Positions 17,010-25,715 of a stretch of 64,000 bases of DNA are shown here, in pieces (position 1 is the first letter of the stretch; the number at the start of each line of letters is the position of its first letter). The notes beneath the pieces are model-generated. The model was not told the origin of the DNA and made no database searches. It was given only the letters and a program-made list of their open reading frames with translations. The stretch spans positions 94,344 through 158,343 of the forward strand of contig BPKO01000010.1 in assembly GCA_026005175.1 (NCBI GenBank), written 5' to 3'. The position numbers and the translations under genes are program-made. Source of the stretch: Candidatus Tectimicrobiota bacterium. GTDB taxonomy: Bacteria > Tectomicrobia > Entotheonellia > Entotheonellales > Entotheonellaceae.

Positions 17010-18065
17010 TCAGCGCAAGCGGGCAGGTTCGGCTTTCTGAGGCGCGTAGCGGGCCAGGCTTTCCCGCAGCTGCTTTTCCCAGTCCCCGTGGTAGGCGTCG
17101 ATGGCGTGCTGCAGCACGGCAATCGCCTCGGCCTGGCGACCCGCCCGGGAGAGGGCCTGGGCGTGGACCAGGGCCAGCAACTCGAGCATGTGGTCGTTGA
17201 TCTCCTTGCCGCGCTCCTTGAGCAGCCGCTCGATGAGCGCCACGGCGCGCTCCGGCTCCCCTTGCCCCAGGTAAATCCTGGCGAGGTCTTCGACGATGCC
17301 AGCGATGGTATCCCCGGCCATGCCCCCGTAGTTGGCTAGCGGCTGTCGGTAATGGAAGTAGTGCGCCACGGCAAACTCCAGCAGCTGGCGCAGGTGCGGG
17401 TAGCTGCTGTCACCGTAAGGCATGAGCTTGATGGCCGTCACCACCAGGTCGGTGTCCTGAGGATGGTCGAGGATGGCCTGATAGGCAGCCTTGAAGAACT
17501 GCCTCTTGGAGCGCGACTTGTTTTGCCAGTAGGCGAGGAGGTCGTCGTAAGAGTTGATGGCCACGCCGCGGATGGACTCGTGCTGCCACCAGGCCGGGCG
17601 CGGACAGCAGCGCAGGAAGGCTTCGCGAATCGCAGCCGCGGCAGGGTCAAGGGGAACGGACGCCTCGGCCTCCTGCGCTTGCGGGGCAACCGCCGCGGCT
17701 GGCGGGGGAGGGCTGGCTGGGGGTGGCGCCCCGCGCGAGGGGGCAGGCGGGGCCGGCACGGGAGCCGGCGCGGGCAGGAACCACCGGCCCAGCAGCGCCA
17801 GGGCCGCCACCAGGACCCCGCCCAAAAGCGGCAGCAAGGCGCGCCGCCAGGTGCGGCGTCGCGGCGCAGGCGGTGCCTGGTACTGGGCGCGCACCTGGCG
17901 CGCCACGGCAACGATTTCTTCCCGCGACAGGTCGGTGATCTCGGCCAGGGCGTCGATAAGGTCTTCTTCACGCGCCTCAAGGGGAAACGACTGGCGGGCG
18001 CTGTCCAGTCCCACCACGCGGCGCACCAGCTCGTCGCGGATCTGCTGTTCCCGGGCGTCCTCCAT
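17010..18065 (-). CDS. Single-pass membrane protein with proline-rich linker and TPR-like C-terminal domain
   Basis: 351 residues. An N-terminal acidic cytosolic region (1-75) is followed by one membrane helix (about 79-96, LLPLLGGVLVAALALLG), a Pro/Ala-rich linker (97-140) and a helical C-terminal domain. The last part, VEDLARIYLGQGEPERAVALIERLLKER and ALSRAGRQAEAIAVLQHAI, is TPR-like. I do not recognise a named family. The layout suggests a periplasmic scaffold or interaction protein anchored in the inner membrane. ATG at 18065, preceded by GGAGGATGGCGCC. Confidence 0.6.
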   Translation of the reverse strand: MEDAREQQIRDELVRRVVGLDSARQSFPLEAREEDLIDALAEITDLSREEIVAVARQVRAQYQAPPAPRRRTWRRALLPLLGGVLVAALALLGRWFLPAPAPVPAPPAPSRGAPPPASPPPPAAAVAPQAQEAEASVPLDPAAAAIREAFLRCCPRPAWWQHESIRGVAINSYDDLLAYWQNKSRSKRQFFKAAYQAILDHPQDTDLVVTAIKLMPYGDSSYPHLRQLLEFAVAHYFHYRQPLANYGGMAGDTIAGIVEDLARIYLGQGEPERAVALIERLLKERGKEINDHMLELLALVHAQALSRAGRQAEAIAVLQHAIDAYHGDWEKQLRESLARYAPQKAEPARLR

Positions 18066-18128
18066 GGCGCCATCCTCCTTCGCTCTCTTTCATCGGCAAG
18101 TTGCCGCCTGCACTCAACCGCGCGGCCC

Positions 18129-18869
18129 TTACCGAACGAGGCGCCCTACCAGGGTAAGGCCGATGAGCAGCAAGAAGAGCAGCACCGCCTTGCGGAAGTG
18201 CGCCTCGGGGAGCCGGCGCCGCAGCCGCCCGCCCAGGGCGATGCCCAGGGCCACCGGCAGGATGCCCAGGGCCGCCACGGCGGCCAGCCCGGGGGTAAGC
18301 AGGCCCACCCGGCCGAGCACCGCCAGCATGACCAGGCTCGACAGGGTGAACGAGACGTTGATGGCCTGTACGAAGGCGTCCTTCGACAGCGGCAAGGCAA
18401 GCAAGAAGGGAAGCACCGGCATCACCTGCGAGCCGGTCAGGCCATTGATCACCCCGGTGGTAAAGCCCACCGGTACGGCAAGCCAGGCGGCGGCGCGTTT
18501 GGAGAGCACCAGCGGCTTGCTCCACAGCGCCCACAAGGCGTAGAGGCACAGCACGCTCCCCAGGACGCCGCGGCTCAAGTCGCCCGGCGTGCTTCTGAGC
18601 ACCTGCACGCCCAGCACCAGCCCCGGCAGCGCCGACACGTACAGCGGCCAGAAGCGGCGGCAGACCGGCCAGAAGTGACCGGCCTGCACCATCACCAGCA
18701 GGTTGCTGCTCAGCGAAGGAATTAGGACCAGGGGAATGCCGACTTGGAGGTCGAGAAAGCTCGACAGCAGGGGTAAGCTGATGGTGGAAAACCCCAGCCC
18801 AGTAATGCCTTTGAGAAAGGCCGCCAGGAAGAAAACGGCATAGACCAGGCCCAGGGTTAGCAGCGTCAC
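18129..18869 (-). CDS. TauE/SafE family (DUF81) membrane permease
   Basis: 246 residues, seven or eight hydrophobic segments. The N-terminal repeat AAFLKGITGLGFSTISLPLL and the second repeat PVGFTTGVINGLTGSQVMPVLPFLL carry the two G-x-G-G-G-x-x-type motifs of TauE/SafE transporters, which export sulfite, sulfoacetate or other small anions. The start is ambiguous: GTG 18869 has GGGAG about 11 nt upstream and is preferred; GTG 18881 is the alternative. It follows the sugar-type ABC permease genes on the same strand, 41 nt after the last one, and may be cotranscribed. Confidence 0.83.
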   Translation of the reverse strand: MTLLTLGLVYAVFFLAAFLKGITGLGFSTISLPLLSSFLDLQVGIPLVLIPSLSSNLLVMVQAGHFWPVCRRFWPLYVSALPGLVLGVQVLRSTPGDLSRGVLGSVLCLYALWALWSKPLVLSKRAAAWLAVPVGFTTGVINGLTGSQVMPVLPFLLALPLSKDAFVQAINVSFTLSSLVMLAVLGRVGLLTPGLAAVAALGILPVALGIALGGRLRRRLPEAHFRKAVLLFLLLIGLTLVGRLVR

Positions 18870-18909
18870 GGCAGCGTGCACTCCCTCACCCCACGTTCTG
18901 TGACCCCAT

Positions 18910-19731
18910 TTATCCCCGCAAGCCGGTGTGGGCAAAGGACTCGATGAAGAAGCGCTGGAAGCAGACAAAGGCCACCACCAGCGGTGCCGCCACCAGCACC
19001 GCACCGGCGGCAATCAGCCCCCACTCCGCCCCCGACTCTGCCGAGCGGGTAAAGCTGGCAAAGCCCACCGACAGCAAGCGCTTCTGCGGGCTGTTGATGA
19101 CCACCAGCGGCCACAAGAACTCGTTCCAGTGGTAGACGAGGCTGACCAGCGAAAACGCCGCGATGTAAGGCTTGACCAGCGGCAGAGCCACGTACCACAG
19201 GGTCTGCAGCGGCCCGGCGCCGTCGAGCTGGGCCGCTTCTTCGAGTTCGATCGGGATCTGGCGAAAGCCCTGGCGCAGCAAGAAGACCCCGGTGGCCGAG
19301 CCGATGTAGGGCAGCGCCACCCCGGTGAGGGTGTCGGCCAGTCCCAACGCGGTCAGGATGCGGAAGTTGGGCACAATGAGGGCCACCGGTGGCAAAAAGA
19401 GCTGAAAGAGAATGAGGTAAAAAATCGCCCGCTGCAGGCGAAAGCGGAAGCGGGCCAGGGCGTATGCCGCCAGGATGACGGCCGGCAGCTGCGCCAGAAG
19501 CAAGCCCACCGTGTACATCACGGTGTTTTTGTACAGCAGTGGGAAATTGGCCGAAGCCAGGGCAAGGTGAAAGTTCTCCCAGGTCCACTCCCGGAAAAAC
19601 TGGTTCAGGTTGATGGCGTAAGTGGGCGTCACCGCTGCCACCAGCACCCAGAGCGCCGGCAGCAGAAGTGGCACACTGACGAGCAGCGGCAAACCCCAGG
19701 CAAGCAGGCGGCGCATAGGCCTAGTCCGCAT
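18910..19731 (-). CDS. Carbohydrate ABC transporter permease (MalG/UgpE-like)
   Basis: 273 residues, six membrane helices. The EAA loop EEAAQLDGAGPLQTLWYVALPLVKP near residues 180-200 matches binding-protein-dependent sugar permeases (docking site for the ATPase). The ATG at 19731 overlaps the end of the partner permease gene by 11 nt, so the two are cotranscribed and form the heterodimeric channel. No ATP-binding gene is in this cluster. Confidence 0.9.
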   Translation of the reverse strand: MRTRPMRRLLAWGLPLLVSVPLLLPALWVLVAAVTPTYAINLNQFFREWTWENFHLALASANFPLLYKNTVMYTVGLLLAQLPAVILAAYALARFRFRLQRAIFYLILFQLFLPPVALIVPNFRILTALGLADTLTGVALPYIGSATGVFLLRQGFRQIPIELEEAAQLDGAGPLQTLWYVALPLVKPYIAAFSLVSLVYHWNEFLWPLVVINSPQKRLLSVGFASFTRSAESGAEWGLIAAGAVLVAAPLVVAFVCFQRFFIESFAHTGLRG

Positions 19732-20584
19732 AGTAAATGCCTTTCTCGATGCGCGGAATGCTGATCAGTGCGATGAGCGTAAACAAAAAGAAGAACAGAA
19801 TGGAGAGGGCACTGGCCTTGGGAAGGTTGTAGTAGAAAAACCCTACCATGTAGATGTGAAAGAGAAACACCTCTGCTTCGCCGGTCACCCCGCCTTGCGG
19901 GGTGAGGATCCAGATGTGGTCGACGTTGCGCAGCGCCGTCATGGTGGCAAAGACGCCGACAAAGAACAGCGTCGGGCCAAGCAGGGGCAGGGTGATGCGG
20001 GTAAAGCGCACCCACGCCCCGGCGCCGTCGACCAGCGCCGCTTCGTAGAGCTGGCGCGGGATGCTCTGCAGCCCGGCCAGAAAAAAGAGCATGTAGAGGC
20101 CAAAATCCTTGAGTACTGCCACCGCGGCCACGGTGTAAAGCGTCAGGTCGACGTCGGTCAGCGGGCTCACCCGCCGCCCCAGTAGCGCGCTCAGCCCCAA
20201 GGTGAGCGGGCCGCTGGTGGGATTCAAGAAGTAGAGCCACATCGAGGCAAAGGCCACCATGGGCAAGATCACCGGGTGAAAGAGCACGGCACGGCTGAAG
20301 AGCTTGACGCGCGTGGTGCCCTCGACAAGAAGGGCACTCACCAAGCCCAGGAGCACGGTGCTGGGGACCACGACGAAGGTATAAAGGAGGGTAATTCTGG
20401 CCGCCCGCAGGGTGTCGGGCGAGCGCAGTACTTCTTTGAGGTGCGGCCAGCCTTCCAGGAGCGCGTAGCCGATGGGGAGGTAAGTAAACACCAGCAAAAA
20501 GACCAGGGTGGGCGCCAGAAAAAGACCGATCGTCCACCAGGGCACGCGGCTGGGAGGTCTGGGGGTGGCGCGTTGGCTGAGCAT
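19721..20584 (-). CDS. Carbohydrate ABC transporter permease (MalF/UgpA-like)
   Basis: 287 residues with six predicted membrane helices and the EAA motif YEAALVDGAGAWVRFTRITLPLLGP near residues 182-206. It has the short N-terminus of UgpA-type rather than the long MalF type. It starts at ATG 20584 and lies 59 nt after the binding-protein gene on the same strand. It pairs with the 18910-19731 permease. Confidence 0.9.
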   Translation of the reverse strand: MLSQRATPRPPSRVPWWTIGLFLAPTLVFLLVFTYLPIGYALLEGWPHLKEVLRSPDTLRAARITLLYTFVVVPSTVLLGLVSALLVEGTTRVKLFSRAVLFHPVILPMVAFASMWLYFLNPTSGPLTLGLSALLGRRVSPLTDVDLTLYTVAAVAVLKDFGLYMLFFLAGLQSIPRQLYEAALVDGAGAWVRFTRITLPLLGPTLFFVGVFATMTALRNVDHIWILTPQGGVTGEAEVFLFHIYMVGFFYYNLPKASALSILFFFLFTLIALISIPRIEKGIYYAD

Positions 20585-20643
20585 CCGGCGGTGTCAAGGA
20601 TGCCCGGCAAGGGCCGTGCGCCCCTGCCGGGCGTCGCCTCCCT

Positions 20644-21948
20644 TTACGCGCAGAAGGGTGCCAGAATCTCTTCGATCCGCTGCTGGCCGTCGGCCAGCGC
20701 CTGCGGCACGGGCTTGCGCTTGAGGATGGCGTCGGCCATGGCGCGCTCTACGGCGACGTGCACTTCCGGGCGGTTGTACGTCGACAGCTCGGGCTTGGCA
20801 TATTCGAGCTGGTCCCTGGCCGTTACCGCCTGCGGCACCTCGGCCACGTAGTCGCGCATGCGGGGGAGCTCCCAGGCCGAGCGGCGCGTGGCCACGTAGC
20901 CCGAATCGATCGACCACCGCGCCGCCATCTCCGGGGTGGTCATCCACTTGATAAACGTCCAGGTGGCTTCGCGCTTGGCGGGAGCTTGCCCTTTGAAGAG
21001 GTAGAAGTTTGCCCCTCCGGTGGGGACGCCAAAGCGCACTTTCTTTGCCTGAAACGCGGTACCAAAAGCAAAGCGGGCGTTGCGGCGGATGAAGCCCAGG
21101 CTGCCCGTGGAGTGGTAGGCGATGGCCACCGCTCCGGTGGCAAAGTCGTTGGGGGTGGTGCGCCAGCGGGTGAGGTCCGGCGGGCTGACCCCTTCTTCTT
21201 TGAGGCGCATCAGGAAGCGGATGGCGGTGGCGGTTTCCTCGGTGTTGAGCTTGACCACGCAGCCGCGCCCCGCGGGGTCCCAGAGCATGCCGCCGGCCTG
21301 AATGGTGAGGCCTTCGAGCATCCAGATGCCCCACGTCTCTTCGGGGATCTGCACGCCGCGGCGGCCTGCCTTAGCCAGCTTTTTGCCAAAAGCCAGCAGC
21401 TCGTCCCAGGTCTCCGGCGGGCGCTCGGGGTCAAGCCCCACTTCGCGGAAGGCCTCCTTGTTGTAGTACATGATGGGCGTCGAGCGCTGAAAAGGGATGC
21501 TCCACACCTTGCCGTCAAAGGTGCTGTTGGCCATAAAGGCGGGGAAGAAGTCGGCCAGCATCGCCTGCCCTTCGGGGTCGCCCTCAAGCAGAGAATCAAA
21601 GGGCTCGATGGCCTCAAGGCCCAGCATGGTAAAGAGGTCCACCGAGAGCAAAATGGCGGTATCGGGCGGGTCGCCGGCCTTGACGGCGGCCACCACTTTG
21701 GTCTGGTTCTCCGCGTAAGTGCCACCGAAGATAGGGGTCACGAGGATGTTGGGGTGCTGTTCGTTGAACTCCCGCACGTACTGCTCGATAATGCGCGCCA
21801 GCGGCCCGGCCACCCCCACGGGATAGAAGAAGTCCAGCCGCACCGGCTGGGGGCGCGCCTGGAGTCCCCGCAGGCCGCCAAGCCCCACCCCGGCGTGCGC
21901 CAGCGCCAGTGCCTTCAGGAACTGCCGGCGAGAAATGCCTCGGGTCAT
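20644..21948 (-). CDS. Extracellular solute-binding protein, Tat-exported (UgpB/MalE-like family 1)
   Basis: 434 residues. The N-terminus MTRGISRRQFLKALALA is a twin-arginine signal (RRQFLK), so this binding protein is probably exported folded. The mature part has family 1 features: FFYPVGVAGPLARIIEQYVREFNEQHPNI, PPDTAILLSVDLFTM, and IPFQRSTPIMYYNKEAFREVGLDPERPPETWDELLA. This text is close to glycerol-3-phosphate/UgpB-like binding proteins. Start ATG 21948 after GGGAGGCAACCGCG. It heads the operon with the two permeases; the ligand is probably a sugar or glycerophosphodiester (inference). Confidence 0.9.
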   Translation of the reverse strand: MTRGISRRQFLKALALAHAGVGLGGLRGLQARPQPVRLDFFYPVGVAGPLARIIEQYVREFNEQHPNILVTPIFGGTYAENQTKVVAAVKAGDPPDTAILLSVDLFTMLGLEAIEPFDSLLEGDPEGQAMLADFFPAFMANSTFDGKVWSIPFQRSTPIMYYNKEAFREVGLDPERPPETWDELLAFGKKLAKAGRRGVQIPEETWGIWMLEGLTIQAGGMLWDPAGRGCVVKLNTEETATAIRFLMRLKEEGVSPPDLTRWRTTPNDFATGAVAIAYHSTGSLGFIRRNARFAFGTAFQAKKVRFGVPTGGANFYLFKGQAPAKREATWTFIKWMTTPEMAARWSIDSGYVATRRSAWELPRMRDYVAEVPQAVTARDQLEYAKPELSTYNRPEVHVAVERAMADAILKRKPVPQALADGQQRIEEILAPFCA

Positions 21949-22092
21949 CGCGGTTGCCTCCCGTGTCAAGGAATCAGGCGGCCACGGCGCACGGGCCACC
22001 GCGGCCGCCGTCGCCGTCACACCAGTTTTTGGCCCGATTCTGCCACAATCTCGCCAGCAGTGCCAGAGGAAAGAAAGCAGCGAAGCGGCCCC

Positions 22093-22121
22093 TTGCGTCG
22101 GCGGCGGCGGTAGGGTACGCT
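22093..22121 (+). promoter_or_regulatory. Candidate sigma-70 promoter for the multidomain rhodanese
   Basis: TTGCGT (22093-22098), 17-bp spacer, TACGCT (22116-22121), about 64 nt before the ATG at 22185. Moderate match. Confidence 0.4.
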
Positions 22122-22184
22122 GCCCCTGCCGGGCGCCGTGGCGCCCGCCGCCGCAATCCCGAGCAAGCAAGTGGAGAAGTGCCC

Positions 22185-23801
22185 ATGGTGCAGAGCCTTA
22201 CCCCGCATGCGCTGCGGGCGCTGCTGGCCAGCGAAGCGCCGCATGCCCTGCTGGACGTGCGCGAGCTGGGCGAGTACAACAGCGCCCACATCCCGGGCGC
22301 CAGCGCCGTGCCGCGGCGGCTGCTGGAGTTCCGCCTGCCGCGGCTGGTGCCGTGCCGCCACACGCAGCTGGTCGTCTACGACGACGACGGCCGCCGCGCT
22401 CGCCTGGCGGCCGCCACCCTGGAACGCATGGGCTACACGCAGGTGGCGGTGCTTGAGGGCGGCCTCAAGCGCTGGGCCAGCCTGGGCTACCGCACCGAGT
22501 GGGGCGTCAACGTGCCCAGCAAGGACTTTGGCGAAAAAGTGCAGGTGCAATACCAGGTCCCGGAAATGCACCCCGAGGCGCTGTGGGCGCGGCTGCAACG
22601 CGGCGAGACCCTGGTGATCCTCGACGCCCGCACCCCCGAAGAGCACCGCCGTGCCACCATCCCCGGCAGCCGCAGCCTGCCCGGGGGCGAGCTGGCGTTG
22701 CGCATTGCCGAGGTGGTCCCCACTGCCGACACCCCCATCGTCGTGCACTGTGCCGGGCGCACCCGCAGCCTGGTCGGCGCGCGGCTGCTGCAGCGCATGG
22801 GCTTCCCTCACGTCTACGCCCTGCGCAACGGCACCATGGGCTGGGCGCTGGCCGGCCTGGCGCTGGAGGAAGGCTCGACGCGGTTCGACCTGCCTGCGCC
22901 GTCGCCGGCAGGACTGGCCGCGGCCGAGCGCTTTGCCGAGCGGGTGGCGGCAGAAGACGGCGTGCAGCGGCTCGGGGTGGCCGAGCTCCAGGCGCTGATG
23001 GCGCGCCGCACGCAGGAAAACATCTATCTTATCGACGTGCGCACGGCCGAAGAATTCGCCCAGGGGCACATTCCCGGCTTTTGGTGGGTGCCGGGCGGGC
23101 AGGCGGTGCAGCGCGCCGACGACGTGGTGGCGGTGCGCCGCGGGCACGTCGTCTTTGCCTGCGACGGCCGCGTGCGCGCCCTGGTCACCGCCTCCTGGTA
23201 CCGGCAGCTCGGCTTTCCCCACGTCTACGCCGTCGACGGCGGCACCCGCGCCTGGCAGCAGGCCGGCCTGCCCCTAGCGCAAGGCGGCCCCGAGAGCCTC
23301 GGCGCCGGCTACGACGCCGGCCTTGACGCCATGCCCTGGGGCTTTGCCGAGGCCCGGGCGCGGGTGACTTGCCTGACGGCCACGGCGCTGCAAGAGCACT
23401 TGCAACGCACCCCCACGGCGCACATCCTCTTCGTCGGCACCAGCCGCGAGTTTAGCCGCGCCCACCTCCCCGGGGCCCGCTGGCTGCTGCGCAGCTGGCT
23501 GGAGCTCGACCTCCCCGCGGTGGCGCCGGACAAGGCAACGCCGCTGGTGCTCACTTGCGCCGACGGCTACCAGGCGGTGCTGGCCGCCGCCACCCTGGAA
23601 GCGCTGGGCTACCGGCAGGTGGTGGTGCTCGACGGCGGCATGCAAGCCTGGCAGCAGGCCGGCCTGCCGGTGGAGCAAGGCCTGAGCGGCGTCATGGCAC
23701 CCCCCAACGACGTGCTGCCCATGGGAACCGAACGCAGTTGGGCCGAGGCCATCCATTACTTGCAGTGGGAAGAGGACTTGGGCGCCAAGTACCACCGCTG
23801 A
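22185..23801 (+). CDS. Four-domain rhodanese (tandem sulfurtransferase)
   Basis: 538 residues containing four successive rhodanese domains: about 3-103, 127-225, 262-365 and 394-497. The catalytic position differs in each: Asp66 in domain 1 (VVYDDDGRR, inactive), Cys189-X4-Arg194 in domain 2 (HCAGRTRS, complete), Cys326-X4-Arg331 in domain 3 (ACDGRVR, complete) and Cys458 with Gln463 in place of the arginine in domain 4 (TCADGYQ). This suggests two active centres and two regulatory or binding modules. It is cytosolic, since no signal peptide is seen. The ATG at 22185 has GGAG upstream. A NIPSNAP gene follows after 77 nt. Partner sulfur acceptors are unknown. Confidence 0.92.
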   Translation: MVQSLTPHALRALLASEAPHALLDVRELGEYNSAHIPGASAVPRRLLEFRLPRLVPCRHTQLVVYDDDGRRARLAAATLERMGYTQVAVLEGGLKRWASLGYRTEWGVNVPSKDFGEKVQVQYQVPEMHPEALWARLQRGETLVILDARTPEEHRRATIPGSRSLPGGELALRIAEVVPTADTPIVVHCAGRTRSLVGARLLQRMGFPHVYALRNGTMGWALAGLALEEGSTRFDLPAPSPAGLAAAERFAERVAAEDGVQRLGVAELQALMARRTQENIYLIDVRTAEEFAQGHIPGFWWVPGGQAVQRADDVVAVRRGHVVFACDGRVRALVTASWYRQLGFPHVYAVDGGTRAWQQAGLPLAQGGPESLGAGYDAGLDAMPWGFAEARARVTCLTATALQEHLQRTPTAHILFVGTSREFSRAHLPGARWLLRSWLELDLPAVAPDKATPLVLTCADGYQAVLAAATLEALGYRQVVVLDGGMQAWQQAGLPVEQGLSGVMAPPNDVLPMGTERSWAEAIHYLQWEEDLGAKYHR

Positions 23802-23878
23802 GGCGGCTGCCCTGGACAGGGCGCGGCGCCTGTGGCATGAAAAAGCCAGGCATCACCCAAGAGGCAAAGGAGAAAGCC

Positions 23879-24199
23879 ATGCTCTTTGAACTGCGGCTCT
23901 ACCGTACCAGGCCCGGTCAGCGCGAGCGCTGGGTGCGCTTCATGGAAGAAGAAATCATTCCCTTCCAGGTGGCCAAGGGCATGGTGGTGGTGGGGAGCTT
24001 CGTGGGCGAGGAAGAAGACGACCTCTACGTCTGGATTCGCCGCTTTGCCAGCGAGGAAGAGCGGCAGCAGCTCTACAAAGCCGTCTACGAAAGCGAGCAC
24101 TGGCAGCAGGCCATTGCCCCGCGCATTCCCGAGATGCTCGACCGCGAGCAGATCAAGGTCATTCGCCTCACCCCCACGCCCAAGTCGGTGCTCCAGTAA
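23879..24199 (+). CDS. NIPSNAP family protein
   Basis: 106-residue ferredoxin-like alpha/beta-barrel protein starting MLFELRLYRTRPGQRERWVRFMEEEI, a typical NIPSNAP start, with LYVWIRRFASEEER in the middle. The ATG at 23879 has AAAGGAGA 6 nt upstream and is preferred over the in-frame ATG at 23837, which lacks a ribosome site. Function is unknown; bacterial members often accompany catabolic genes. A second copy of the same length is at 53096. Confidence 0.85.
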   Translation: MLFELRLYRTRPGQRERWVRFMEEEIIPFQVAKGMVVVGSFVGEEEDDLYVWIRRFASEEERQQLYKAVYESEHWQQAIAPRIPEMLDREQIKVIRLTPTPKSVLQ

Positions 24200-24293
24200 C
24201 CCACGCCGGTGGGCCAGGCGTCCCTGGCCCACCGCACTTGCGCCGGTAGCAGACCACCGGCCCTGTCGCCGCGCCCGAGGGGAGCGCATCGCC

Positions 24294-25697
24294 ATGACCT
24301 ATACGGACGTCAAAGGCCTGCCAGTCTCCACTACCTCTGCCGAAGCCTTAGCGGCGTACGAGCAGGGCATCGACCGCTTCCTGCGCTGGCACAGCGGCGC
24401 CCTGCAAGCCCTGGAAGCCGCCGTCACCCATGACCCGCACTTCGCCTTGGCCCACTGCGCCCGCGCTTACATTGCCTGGCGCATGGGACACGTCGAGACG
24501 GGTCTTGCCGCCCACGACCAGGCCCTGGCGGCCGCCGACCACGTGCGCAGCGAGCGCGAGCACCTGCACGTGCAGGTGGTGCACGCCCTGCGGCAAGGCG
24601 AGTCGGCCACCGCGCTTTCTTTGCTGGAGCAGCTCGCCGCGGCCTATCCTACCGACCGCCTGGCCGTGCGCCTGCTGGGCCTGACGTACCTGGCGCAGGG
24701 ACACTACGAAGGCGGTATCGCAGTGGCCCGGCGCAGCCTGGAAGCCAGCCCGCATGACCCGCAGTTCCAGACCATGCTCGGCTTTTTCTTAGAGCAGGCC
24801 GGCTACAACGACGAGGGCTTGGCCCTGAGCCGCCGGGCCCTGGCGCAGGATCCCACCAACCTTTACGCCTACCATGCCGTCGGCCACGCGTACCAGGCGC
24901 GTGGCGACTACCGTGAGGCCTTGGAAACCTTTGCCCGCGCCGTCTCGCTGGAGCGCTACCCGCACCTGCTTTGGCACCTGGCCGAGGCGCAGGCCATTCT
25001 CGGCCACGAGCAGCTGACGCGTGCCTACTGGGGCTCGACCACGCCCCCCCTGCCGCTGCACGAGCGCGTTGCCCTCCTGTGGCGGCTGGAAGTGGTGCGC
25101 CACCGTCCTGCCGAGGAGGCCATCTGGGAAGCGCTGGCCGACGAAGGCGAGCGCCTACTGGCCCACGCCCCTTTTCTTACCGTGTGGATGCGCCACTGGA
25201 TCGCCCTTGCCCTGGGGCGCGCCGGCGCCATGGCCAAAGCACAGGCGCAAGTGGCGCGCCTGCGCCAGCTGCCCGCCGGACGGGCAAGCGGCTACTGGTC
25301 GACCCTGGGTGCCGACTTGCTGGCCGGGGAGCTGGCTTTCATCGAAGGGGACGTGGCGGGTGCGGTGGCGCGCATGGCGCCGGCCATCGCCCAGCTCGAC
25401 ACCCTGGGCGGCGGCAGCCGCGAGCAGAAAGACATCTTTCGCGACGTCTTTCTCGAGCTGCAGCGCCGCCTGGGCAACGCCGAGGCGGTGGTGGCGCTGG
25501 CGCAGCAGCGCTTGCTGGCCAACCCCAACCACCTCCCGTCGCTGGCCGCCCTGGTCTGGGCCTACGGCAAGCTCGGCCATGCCGCCCTGCAACGGCAGGT
25601 GTGCCGGCAGCTGGTGCAGCGTGCCGAAGTCACCGGGGTGCATCCGGAGGCGCCGGAGCTGCGCACCGCACAGCAGCTCTTGCAGCAGGTTCCCTGA
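24294..25697 (+). CDS. TTC38-like tetratricopeptide repeat protein
   Basis: 467 residues, all helical repeats. The N-terminus TDVKGLPVSTTSAEALAAYEQGIDRFLRWHSGALQALEAAVTHDP with FALAHCARAYIAWRMG is the typical start of bacterial TTC38-like proteins. TPR-like helix pairs recur through the protein (for example LGFFLEQAGYNDEGLALSRRALAQDP and AVGHAYQARGDYREALETFARAV). No signal peptide or catalytic motif is seen. ATG at 24294 with GAGGGGAG upstream. Probable role in protein interactions; no specific function is known. Confidence 0.85.
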   Translation: MTYTDVKGLPVSTTSAEALAAYEQGIDRFLRWHSGALQALEAAVTHDPHFALAHCARAYIAWRMGHVETGLAAHDQALAAADHVRSEREHLHVQVVHALRQGESATALSLLEQLAAAYPTDRLAVRLLGLTYLAQGHYEGGIAVARRSLEASPHDPQFQTMLGFFLEQAGYNDEGLALSRRALAQDPTNLYAYHAVGHAYQARGDYREALETFARAVSLERYPHLLWHLAEAQAILGHEQLTRAYWGSTTPPLPLHERVALLWRLEVVRHRPAEEAIWEALADEGERLLAHAPFLTVWMRHWIALALGRAGAMAKAQAQVARLRQLPAGRASGYWSTLGADLLAGELAFIEGDVAGAVARMAPAIAQLDTLGGGSREQKDIFRDVFLELQRRLGNAEAVVALAQQRLLANPNHLPSLAALVWAYGKLGHAALQRQVCRQLVQRAEVTGVHPEAPELRTAQQLLQQVP

Positions 25698-25715
25698 GCC
25701 GGCCGCGGCCCGGCG

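Noticed and set aside
21964..21969. TTGACA on the minus strand upstream of the solute-binding protein
   Set aside because: It is too close to the start codon (21948) for a -10 box and a leader, and overlaps the ribosome-site region, so it is not a promoter.
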